Under the pieces are notes generated by a model that had not been told where the DNA came from, searched no databases, and saw only the letters and a list, made by a program, of their open reading frames with translations. DNA of 13,676 bases from an uncultured Flammeovirgaceae bacterium (GTDB lineage Bacteria > Bacteroidota > Bacteroidia > Cytophagales > Cyclobacteriaceae). Shown here piece by piece: positions 7,542 through 13,676 of the stretch. Each line of letters starts with the position of its first letter. Position 1 is the first letter of the stretch. The translations under genes were made by a program, and so were the position numbers. Location: NCBI GenBank assembly GCA_937138955.1, contig CAKZPJ010000172.1, positions 1-13,676 on the forward strand, written 5' to 3'.

Positions 7542-7767
7542 TCGCTCGCCTACTTCCGAAAGGTCGCTGATAAAATCATCTACTGAGGTAGGACAGGTAG
7601 GACATACATTGGTAACTACATCCTCTAGTTCGGGTAGCGAGTATTCGTGTTTAAGCGCGTCGGCAAAGTGGTGTAGAAGTGAAGATATTTGTGGAGTATC
7701 TATAAACCGGCAATTTCAAACCTCTAAACAAAAACGAGGAGATTAATGAAAGGTTTACTTTCATCAT
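7542..7767 (-). other. Probable N-terminal coding extension of the ABC gene, interrupted by a one-base frameshift
   Basis: The frame of the ABC gene stays open from 7541 up to a TGA near 7724, but contains no ATG, GTG or TTG. From 7703 to 7542 it encodes 54 residues that look like globular protein, including IDTPQISSLLHHFADALKH, a CPTCPT motif, and DFISDLSEVGER leading straight into MQLVFIANS. In another frame, ATGs at 7767 and 7764 and a TTG at 7719 open a reading frame ending in LKLPV. Dropping one T of GGTTTATA (near 7704) joins it as LKLPV-IDTPQISS. I infer that the intact gene begins at one of these starts and that the sequence here carries a +1 indel, either real or an error. The alternative is that this region is an untranslated leader. 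Confidence 0.55.
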
Positions 7768-7800
7768 TAATAATAATGCTATTATTGCTGTGTAAAAGAA

Positions 7801-7826
7801 AAACCTGTATAGCTAAATACAAGTTT
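7801..7826 (-). terminator. Terminator after the FKBP gene, possibly bidirectional
   Basis: AACCTGTAT (7802-7810) pairs with ATACAAGTT (7817-7825) around a six-base loop with one C-A mismatch. On the reverse strand it follows the FKBP stop by about 32 bases and is followed by a T-rich run. On the forward strand it is also followed by a run of eight T. It separates FKBP from the exporter operon, which therefore needs its own promoter in about 7770-7800; I see no convincing one. Confidence 0.6.
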
Positions 7827-7857
7827 TTTTTCGGATAGTTTACACTAATTATGAAAA

Positions 7858-8286
7858 TTATGTAATCTCAACTAGTTCAATATCAAATATTAAGTCTTTT
7901 CCTGCCAAAGGGTGGTTGGCATCTAATACTACTTTATCGTCTTTTATATCAGTAATAGTTACCGGAACCTGCTGTCCTTGAGCATTTACTGCCAGTTGTT
8001 GACCTATTGCAGGAGTAATATCAGGAGGAAAATCATTTTTAGAAACTTCCATAATCATCTCTTTTTTTACCTCCCCGTAAGCTTCCTGGCTCGGAATATT
8101 GACTTGCTTGCTGTCACCCACATTCATTCCGTTTACCGCTTTCTCAAATCCGGCAATCATCTGTCCTTTTCCTAAGGTAAATTGTAGTGGTTCGTTGCGT
8201 TTGCGAGATGAGTCAAATTCAGAGCCATCGGTAAGTGTTCCGGTATAGTGTACTTGTACGGTATCGCCTTCTTTCGCTACGGTCAT
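7858..8286 (-). CDS. FKBP-type peptidyl-prolyl cis-trans isomerase, SlyD-like
   Basis: 142 residues, cytoplasmic, no signal peptide. It catalyses cis-trans isomerisation of prolyl bonds and is likely to act as a folding helper. Residues 1-65 give the first FKBP part: DTVQVHYTGTLTDGSEFDSS (8-27), where Tyr 14 and Asp 25 are typical active-site positions, then LGKGQMIAGFEKAVNGMNVGD. Residues about 70-118 form the insert-in-flap chaperone domain that distinguishes SlyD/SlpA proteins. The protein closes with VVLDANHPLAGKDLIFDIELVEI, the SlyD-type return to the FKBP fold. It ends there, without the Cys/His-rich metal-binding tail of E. coli SlyD. It is a single-gene unit with its own terminator and is divergent from the TonB receptor gene. 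A TATAATTTG stretch on the reverse strand (8376-8384) could be part of its promoter, with non-standard spacing. Confidence 0.92.
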   Translation of the reverse strand: MTVAKEGDTVQVHYTGTLTDGSEFDSSRKRNEPLQFTLGKGQMIAGFEKAVNGMNVGDSKQVNIPSQEAYGEVKKEMIMEVSKNDFPPDITPAIGQQLAVNAQGQQVPVTITDIKDDKVVLDANHPLAGKDLIFDIELVEIT

Positions 8287-8636
8287 GCGTTGATTATTTA
8301 GTAAAAAATGTGAATACTTTTGTCGCTAAAGGAAACGGTTCTGCCGAGCAATAATTCCCTGGAACTAAATTAGTACAAATTATATATGATAGGTGCCAAA
8401 CTTTCATAGATGATGAATAATCCTAATGACACTACTCTTTCTCCGTACTCCAATACAATTATTTATTTTTCAATCGTAATAGCCTAGTGATGATGTATTA
8501 TCGTTAAGAAGAACATACGTTAATTCTATAATATTATTTCTACTTTTACCAAAAGTTACACCAACACTATCTACACTGTTGTAGTCAGTAAGTTTATCAG
8601 TGTTGGGGTTATAATAATTCAAACCACGAAGAAGTA
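8287..8636. other. 350-base intergenic region between divergent FKBP and TonB receptor genes
   Basis: AT-rich, with no coding frame of note on either strand. It holds an exact TAnnTTTG match on the forward strand at 8315-8322 (TACTTTTG), with a TTG at 8290-8292 about 22 bases upstream. If used, this would start a transcript near 8329 and give the receptor gene a leader of about 300 bases. A weaker box, TACTTTTA, at 8541-8548 would give a leader of about 80 bases. A two-tier hairpin occupies 8558-8609. These promoter assignments are tentative. Confidence 0.4.
8558..8609 (+). promoter_or_regulatory. Two-tier hairpin just upstream of the TonB receptor gene
   Basis: CCAACACT (8561-8568) pairs perfectly with AGTGTTGG (8599-8606), and two further pairs form outside one mismatch. 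Inside the 30-base loop, CTACA (8571-8575) pairs with TGTAG (8580-8584) around a tetraloop. The structure ends 27 bases before the start codon at 8637. It could be an mRNA leader structure affecting translation, or a DNA operator. No known riboswitch family is recognised and no T run follows it, so it is not a terminator. Confidence 0.4.
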
Positions 8637-11036
8637 ATGCCTCGCTTATTTTTTGGATTCCTTACCATTGGTCTCCTACTCCAATTTTCTGTGTTTGGTC
8701 AATCATCATTCACTGTAAACGGCTACGTACAAGATGCTTCCAGTGGCGAAGATCTTATTGGAGCTACTATTGCGATTAAAGAACGGCCGGGCACTGGTAC
8801 AACTACTAATGTCTACGGTTTTTATTCACTTACACTGACACCAGGCGACTATACGTTTACATTTTCTTACTTAGGCTATCAACCAGTAGAAAAGACTATT
8901 TCCCTTACGGCTGACCAAACGCTAACCGTAGAGTTAGCTTCAGGAGAAGTAGAATTGCAGGAAGTTGTCGTTTCTGCTGATCGGCCCGATGCTAACGTGC
9001 AAGATGTAGCGATGAGCCGAGAGAAATTGCAGATAGAAAAAGTGCAACGGCTACCCGCTTTGTTCGGCGAAGTAGACGTGATTAAAACAGTGCAACTACT
9101 ACCCGGAGTGATCAGTGCCGGAGAAGGTACCACCGGATTGTTTGTACGAGGAGGTTCAGCCGATCAGAATTTAGTATTGCTCGATGGAGCCACCGTGTAT
9201 AACCCTTCGCACTTTCTGGGCTTCTTTTCAGTATTTAACCCCGATGCCATTAAGAATATTGAAATATACAAGGGAGGAATTCCGGCTCGATTTGGTAGTC
9301 GACTATCTTCTATTCTGGATATTCAAATGAAAGAAGGGAATAATAAAGACTTTAAAGTATCGGGAGGCATTGGGTTGATTTCTAGCCGCTTAACTGTAGA
9401 GGGTCCAATTAAAAAAGGGCAATCTTCCTTTATACTTTCGGGAAGACGCACCTACGCTGATTTGTTTCTACGACTATCTCCTGATGAAGATATCCGCGAC
9501 AATATTTTATATTTCTACGATTTTAATGCTAAAGCAAACTACACACTGAATGACCGTAACCGACTATTTCTATCGGGCTACTTTGGCCGAGATAAATTCG
9601 GTATTGCGGATCAATTTGGCCTGGATTGGGGTAATGCTACGGCTACGCTACGTTGGAATCACCTTTTGTCAGATAAGGTCTTCTTCAATACTACCTTAGT
9701 TTATAGCAACTTTGATTACGGCTTCGATATTGATGCCGAAACGGCTGAGTTTACTTGGACATCGCGTCTAAAGGAGTACAGTGCTAAGTTTGACGGAAAC
9801 TTCTTTCCCTCTCCTAACTTGGGTGTCGACTTCGGTTACCATATTTCTCACTTCGATTTTGAACCCGCTCGAATCATTCCCCGAGGCGATGGAATTAATT
9901 TCGTACCGCTAATACTGGATAACAAGTTTGCGCTGGAACACGCGGTATACATTGGAAATAATCATCAGCTTAGCCCCCGCATTTCAATGGAATACGGATT
10001 ACGCTACTCCTTCTTTCAGCATATTGGCCCTGGGGCAGTACTTCAATACGAAGAAGGTTCACCTTTATCAGACGAAACTATTACGGGGGAAACTGAGTAC
10101 GACCGACTGGAAAATATAGAAAGCTACCACGGTGCTGAACCTCGCTTCGGAGTGAGATACTTACTTGATAATGAAAAGTCACTGAAGTTTTCTTATAACC
10201 GGATGCGGCAGTACGTGCAGATTGCCTCCAATGCCACCGCGGGGTTACCCATTGATCGCTGGATTCCAGCCGACACCTACATTCCGCCCATGATTGGCGA
10301 TCAGCTAGCTTTGGGGTATTTTCAGAACCTACGGCAAAATACGATAGAAGCTTCGGTGGAAGTGTACTACAAGTGGATGAACGACATTATTGATTTTCTG
10401 ACCGGAACCGATATTTTACTAAACGAGAATCTGGAAACGGAAATTTCCGTCGGTAGAGGCTGGGCCTACGGAGCTGAATTTCTACTTCGGAAAGATGTAG
10501 GCCGCACTACTGGGTGGATTGCCTATACCCTTTCTCGCGTTCGCCAACAAGTTGAGGGTATTAATCTCGGTCAGCCCTACAATGCCCGTTATGATCGTAC
10601 GCACGATATTGCACTGGTTCTCTCCCATCAACTTAACCCTCGGCTTATCTTATCGGGAAACTGGGTGTATAGCACTGGTACCGCTGTGTCGTTTCCTTCC
10701 GGTCGCTATCAGCTAAATGGTTTATCAGTTCCTTACTACGGCGAAGACGAACGAAACGCTTTCCGTATGCCAGACTACCACCGATTTGATATTTCGGTGG
10801 TGCTAGAGAATAAGAATAAGGAAGATCGGCGTTGGGAAAGTAACTGGAGCTTTTCAGTGTATAATGTATACGGACGGAAAAACCCGTTCGTTATTACTTT
10901 TGAAGATGTTTACAACGACGATGTTTCGTTTGATCCCGGAGACAATGATGAGCCGATCACCTCTCAGCGCCCTGGCTCAATTACAACGTACTTATTCCGG
11001 TTTATCCCGTCAATTACCTATAACTTTAAATTCTAA
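8637..11036 (+). CDS. TonB-dependent outer-membrane receptor with carboxypeptidase-like regulatory domain
   Basis: 799 residues, of the type in which TonB/ExbBD energy drives substrate uptake across the outer membrane. Residues 1-22 form a signal peptide (LFFGFLTIGLLLQFSVFGQ). Residues about 25-100 are the beta-sandwich seen in many Bacteroidota receptors: VNGYVQDASSGEDLIGATI, then TNVYGFYSLTLTPGDYTFTFSYLGYQ. Residues about 120-235 are the plug, including LPGVISAGEGTTGLFVRGGS, QNLVLLDGATVYNPSHFLGF and IEIYKGGIPARFGSRLSSIL. The remainder is a beta barrel of alternating aromatic strands, closing with ITYNFKF and a terminal Phe as is normal for such barrels. The length is within the family range. 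It lies five bases before a DUF4249-like lipoprotein gene, a common pairing in this phylum that suggests joint work at the surface. The substrate is not evident: no SusD-like partner and no sugar-utilisation or iron genes are nearby. Confidence 0.93.
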   Translation: MPRLFFGFLTIGLLLQFSVFGQSSFTVNGYVQDASSGEDLIGATIAIKERPGTGTTTNVYGFYSLTLTPGDYTFTFSYLGYQPVEKTISLTADQTLTVELASGEVELQEVVVSADRPDANVQDVAMSREKLQIEKVQRLPALFGEVDVIKTVQLLPGVISAGEGTTGLFVRGGSADQNLVLLDGATVYNPSHFLGFFSVFNPDAIKNIEIYKGGIPARFGSRLSSILDIQMKEGNNKDFKVSGGIGLISSRLTVEGPIKKGQSSFILSGRRTYADLFLRLSPDEDIRDNILYFYDFNAKANYTLNDRNRLFLSGYFGRDKFGIADQFGLDWGNATATLRWNHLLSDKVFFNTTLVYSNFDYGFDIDAETAEFTWTSRLKEYSAKFDGNFFPSPNLGVDFGYHISHFDFEPARIIPRGDGINFVPLILDNKFALEHAVYIGNNHQLSPRISMEYGLRYSFFQHIGPGAVLQYEEGSPLSDETITGETEYDRLENIESYHGAEPRFGVRYLLDNEKSLKFSYNRMRQYVQIASNATAGLPIDRWIPADTYIPPMIGDQLALGYFQNLRQNTIEASVEVYYKWMNDIIDFLTGTDILLNENLETEISVGRGWAYGAEFLLRKDVGRTTGWIAYTLSRVRQQVEGINLGQPYNARYDRTHDIALVLSHQLNPRLILSGNWVYSTGTAVSFPSGRYQLNGLSVPYYGEDERNAFRMPDYHRFDISVVLENKNKEDRRWESNWSFSVYNVYGRKNPFVITFEDVYNDDVSFDPGDNDEPITSQRPGSITTYLFRFIPSITYNFKF

Positions 11037-11041
11037 TTGGT

Positions 11042-11887
11042 ATGCGACTGTTTGTCCTACTTTCTGCTATTTCTTTCTTTATTCTGACCGCCTGTCAAGA
11101 AGAGATTACTCTTGACCTGCCCAACCAAAATTCTCAATTAGTGATTGAAGGTACTATTACCTACTGGAAGTTTGCCCCCGAACAGAATAATGCTCAAGTG
11201 ATACTCACTACCACCGGTAATTATTACGATGCAGATACCTCAGTTCCAGTATCTAATGCCCAAGTAACTATTCGTGATCGAGCGAATGAACAAGATTACG
11301 TACTGATTGAGCAGGAAGATTCAGCCGGATTCTACCGTACCAACGAAATACCGCTAGATTCAGGTAACACCTATACACTCACCGTGAACTATCAAGATCA
11401 AGTGTATGAAGGTAGCGGTACCGTACTTCCCGTTGCTGAGGTAGACTCGTTTAGTTATCGTTTCTTGGAAGACCTCTTTTTCTTGGATGATGGGTACTAC
11501 TTCTTCTTTAGCGGACGTACTCCCAAAGAACGGGGCACTAATTATTATCGCTTTTTAGTGTATGAAGGTGACTCACTGTACAATGCCCGAGAAGATTTGT
11601 TGATACAGAGTGACGAATTTCTTACAGAACAAATTGATACGCTCCAGTTAGCTAACTATGCGTTTGAACTTGGTGACTCTGTACGCATTGAAATGTACAG
11701 CCTTAATCCCAGTCAGTTCGATTACTATACCCAGCTACAGGAGCTACTCTTTAACGACGGTGGTTTGTTTAGTGGCCCGCCCCGCAATCCAACGTCTACC
11801 GTAAGGAATATTACAAATCCACAGGTACCACCCCTTGGTTTCTTTCAGGTTTCCTCGGCAATCTCAGGAGGTGCCACAGTGGAGTGA
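11042..11887 (+). CDS. DUF4249-like surface lipoprotein
   Basis: 281 residues. The lipoprotein signal peptide is MRLFVLLSAISFFILTAC with the lipobox Cys at residue 18. After it comes QEEITLD, an acidic stretch of the type that directs lipoproteins to the cell surface in Bacteroidota. The mature protein fits DUF4249: LVIEGTITYW, a two-strand Ig-like block with VPVSNAQVTIRD, GFYRTNEIPLDSGNTYTLTV and YEGSGTVLPVAEVDSFSY. A second half has NYYRFLVYEGDSLYN, DSVRIEMYSLNPSQFDYYTQL and, near the C terminus, NPQVPPLGFFQVSSA, matching the NPxxxLGYFSxxS ending usual in the family. The biochemical function of the family is not established. Being five bases after a TonB receptor gene, it is probably that receptor's partner, perhaps a substrate-capturing lid or accessory (inference). 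Confidence 0.85.
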   Translation: MRLFVLLSAISFFILTACQEEITLDLPNQNSQLVIEGTITYWKFAPEQNNAQVILTTTGNYYDADTSVPVSNAQVTIRDRANEQDYVLIEQEDSAGFYRTNEIPLDSGNTYTLTVNYQDQVYEGSGTVLPVAEVDSFSYRFLEDLFFLDDGYYFFFSGRTPKERGTNYYRFLVYEGDSLYNAREDLLIQSDEFLTEQIDTLQLANYAFELGDSVRIEMYSLNPSQFDYYTQLQELLFNDGGLFSGPPRNPTSTVRNITNPQVPPLGFFQVSSAISGGATVE

Positions 11888-11943
11888 GCAATGTACAGTT
11901 AGCAATTGAGTCAATGAACAATTAGCGATCAACCATCAACCCA

Positions 11944-13676
11944 ATGTCCGCCCACGCCATTCTTCATCAATACTGGGGCTATCCGGCCTTTCGTCCGCTA
12001 CAGGAAGATATTATTGATGCCGTACTGGCAGGTCATGATACGTTGGCCCTGTTGCCTACCGGAGGAGGGAAAAGTATCTGTTTTCAGGTTCCGGCTCTAA
12101 TGCGAGAGGGAGTTTGTATCGTCATTTCCCCGCTAATTGCGCTAATGAAAGATCAGGTAGAGCAGCTCAAAAAAAGAAATATCCCAGCAGTAGCCATTTA
12201 CTCGGGAATGAGTGTTCGGGAGATCGATTTTCACCTCGACAACTGCGTATTTGGTAACATCAAATTCCTGTACGTTTCTCCCGAACGGCTTAGAACTGAT
12301 CTTTTTCTGGCACGAGCGCGCCGAATGCAAATTAGCTTGCTTGCCGTAGACGAAGCACATTGTATTTCGCAGTGGGGCTACGATTTTCGCCCTCCTTATT
12401 TACGAATTGCTGACTTCAGAGCCGAAATTCCTGATGTGAACGTAATTGCACTTACCGCCACCGCTACGGATTCGGTAAAGCAAGATATTCAGGATAAGCT
12501 TCAGTTTCAAAACACGAAGGTATTTCAGAAGAGCTTTGCTCGGGCTAACCTTTCCTATTCGTCTTTTTACGAAGAAGATAAAGATAAACGACTACTAAAA
12601 ACGCTGTCCGGTGTTCCAGGTACGGCCGTAGTGTATGCCCGTAGTAGAAAACGCACCCGTATTATTGCTAAGAAGTTACAAAGCAAAAATATTTCGGCTG
12701 ACTATTACCACGCCGGACTCACTGCCGAAGAACGAGCGGATAAGCAAGACGCCTGGATTCAGGATAAAACTCGAGTGATTGTGGCCACCAATGCCTTTGG
12801 AATGGGAATTGACAAACCAGATGTTCGCCTGGTGGTACATTTAGACTTGCCCGATACGCTGGAAGCCTACTACCAAGAAGCCGGGCGAGCCGGGCGAGAT
12901 GAAGAAAAAGCGTACGCGGTAGTTTTATACGATCAAAATGACTTGGATAATCTGATCAAACGCATCGAGAACTCTTTTCCGTCAGTAGATTTTATCCGCA
13001 CAGTTTATCAAAATATAGCGAACTACCTGAAGGTGGCCGTTGGGAGCAGTCATCTCTCCAGCTACGGCTTTGATCTCACGCACTTTGCTGAAACGTACCG
13101 TCTAAACCCAATTGGGGTGTTCCACTCTATAAAGCGATTGGCGGAAGAGGGATTGCTCCAAATGAACGAAAGTTTCTTTCAGCCTTCTACGCTACATTTT
13201 AGAGTAGATTATCAGGATCTGTATAAATTTAAAGTTGCTAATGCTGCGCTGGAACCTACGATTAATGCGCTGTTACGAGTTTACGGGGGCGAACTATACG
13301 CTAATTATATTTCTATCTCCGAATCTCAACTTGCTCAAATTTTGCAAACGTCGGTCAACAGTGTAATGGTAAAGTTAAAAAACTTACACGAACGAGAAAT
13401 CGTCAACTATATACCTCGTAAAGACCAGCCTCAACTCGTTTTTATGACTCCCCGACTGGATGCGCGCCAACTTCCACTTTCGGCCGCTAAACTCCAAGAA
13501 AAAAAAGAATTATATGTCTCTAAAGTAAAAGCTGTTACGCACTACGTTACGCATCCCGTGCGCTGCCGAACTCAACTATTATTAGCTTACTTTGGTGAAA
13601 AGTACCCGGTAGACTGCGGGGTTTGCGACCACTGTCTGCAAAAAAAGAAAGGGAAACACATCAAATCTAACCGCGC
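11944..13676 (+). CDS. recQ: RecQ-family ATP-dependent DNA helicase with an insert before the zinc domain, 3' end cut by window
   Basis: 577 complete codons are present and the frame runs off the window. RecQ unwinds forks, D-loops and other junctions in a 3'-5' direction for recombinational repair. Visible motifs are motif 0 FRPLQ (16-20), Walker A TGGGKS (39-44), DEAH (136-139), the aromatic-rich loop SQWGYDFRP (142-150), motif III ALTATA (169-174), motif V ATNAFGMGIDKPD and motif VI QEAGRAGRD (311-319). The zinc-binding Cys are C541, C558, C561 and C564, with the same spacing (17, 3, 3) as in E. coli RecQ. The distance from motif VI to the first Cys is about 220 residues instead of about 50, so some 170 residues are inserted. 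This part is helical, and IGVFHSIKRLAEEGLL and VNSVMVKLKNLHEREIV resemble winged-helix segments. No HRDC domain is visible in the window. The gene starts 56 bases after the DUF4249-like gene, in a short CAAT-rich spacer. Confidence 0.93.
   Translation, partial: MSAHAILHQYWGYPAFRPLQEDIIDAVLAGHDTLALLPTGGGKSICFQVPALMREGVCIVISPLIALMKDQVEQLKKRNIPAVAIYSGMSVREIDFHLDNCVFGNIKFLYVSPERLRTDLFLARARRMQISLLAVDEAHCISQWGYDFRPPYLRIADFRAEIPDVNVIALTATATDSVKQDIQDKLQFQNTKVFQKSFARANLSYSSFYEEDKDKRLLKTLSGVPGTAVVYARSRKRTRIIAKKLQSKNISADYYHAGLTAEERADKQDAWIQDKTRVIVATNAFGMGIDKPDVRLVVHLDLPDTLEAYYQEAGRAGRDEEKAYAVVLYDQNDLDNLIKRIENSFPSVDFIRTVYQNIANYLKVAVGSSHLSSYGFDLTHFAETYRLNPIGVFHSIKRLAEEGLLQMNESFFQPSTLHFRVDYQDLYKFKVANAALEPTINALLRVYGGELYANYISISESQLAQILQTSVNSVMVKLKNLHEREIVNYIPRKDQPQLVFMTPRLDARQLPLSAAKLQEKKELYVSKVKAVTHYVTHPVRCRTQLLLAYFGEKYPVDCGVCDHCLQKKKGKHIKSNR

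Noticed and set aside
7501..7746. Forward open frame of 81 codons over the 5' end of the ABC gene
   Set aside because: It is Ser-rich antisense of the protein-like reverse frame, including its upstream extension, with no motif or promoter.
7766..7790. AATAAT-GCT-ATTATT inverted repeat upstream of the ABC gene as an operator or terminator
   Set aside because: It contains only A-T pairs in the stem, would be unstable as RNA, and is expected by chance in such AT-rich DNA.
8376..8400. Reverse-strand TTTG and TATAATTTG as a full promoter for the FKBP gene
   Set aside because: The two elements are only 12 bases apart, well short of the roughly 19-21 expected, and the -7 box has irregular internal spacing, so it is not listed as a separate site.
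11888..11943. CAAT/AATTAGC-rich spacer before recQ as a possible tandem repeat
   Set aside because: The units (GCAAT, AGCAATTGAG, ACAATTAGCG) are too short and irregular to call a repeat array, and similar spacers are common in AT-rich intergenic DNA.
12142..12360. Reverse-strand open frame within the RecQ gene
   Set aside because: It overlaps the helicase core, which shows conserved motifs without interruption on the forward strand.

Overview
The window looks like a chromosomal segment of a Bacteroidota bacterium, most likely of the order Cytophagales. The reasons are a TonB-dependent receptor paired with a DUF4249-type lipoprotein, a small protein carrying a type IX secretion C-terminal domain, signal peptides ending in the AQ/GQ style of this phylum, moderate G+C, and a promoter-like TAnnTTTG box in front of the lpxH-like gene. 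I see no insertion sequences, tRNAs, rRNAs or CRISPR arrays. Both ends cut through genes.

Layout. (1) Positions 2-328 hold the C-terminal tail of FtsH, followed by a strong intrinsic terminator. (2) Positions 409-2443 hold a forward run of an LpxH-like lipid A phosphatase, an exported propeller-like protein whose start overlaps the end of the lpxH-like gene, and a small exported protein that is almost only a T9SS-type C-terminal domain. (3) Positions 2444-2554 lie between convergent genes and carry a compact hairpin flanked by an 11-base direct repeat. (4) Positions 2555-7541, reverse strand, hold a tight three-gene envelope-spanning exporter operon: an ABC exporter subunit, a HlyD-type periplasmic adaptor and a TolC-type outer-membrane channel. 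(5) Positions 7858-8286, reverse strand, hold a SlyD-like FKBP prolyl isomerase with its own terminator. (6) After a 350-base non-coding interval, positions 8637-11887 hold a TonB-dependent receptor and a DUF4249-like surface lipoprotein, five bases apart. (7) Positions 11944 to the window end hold a RecQ-family helicase, cut before its stop codon.

The exporter operon is the most unusual part. The nucleotide-binding domain of the ABC subunit keeps its Walker A and Q-loop. Its signature reads LSTGL, the Walker B Asp-Glu pair reads Asn-Asp, a run of five Phe follows, and the H-loop His is missing. This points to a weakly active, regulatory or otherwise non-canonical ATPase at the centre of an apparently complete tripartite exporter. 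The reading frame of the same gene also stays open, with clearly protein-like sequence, for about 54 codons upstream of its first ATG but has no start codon there. A one-base shift near 7704 would join it to an upstream ATG, so the gene is either frameshifted or mis-sequenced at its 5' end. Secondary points of interest are the cargo-less T9SS domain protein, a RecQ whose zinc site is pushed about 170 residues downstream by an inserted region, the repeat-flanked hairpin at 2481-2521, and a two-tier hairpin just upstream of the TonB receptor gene.
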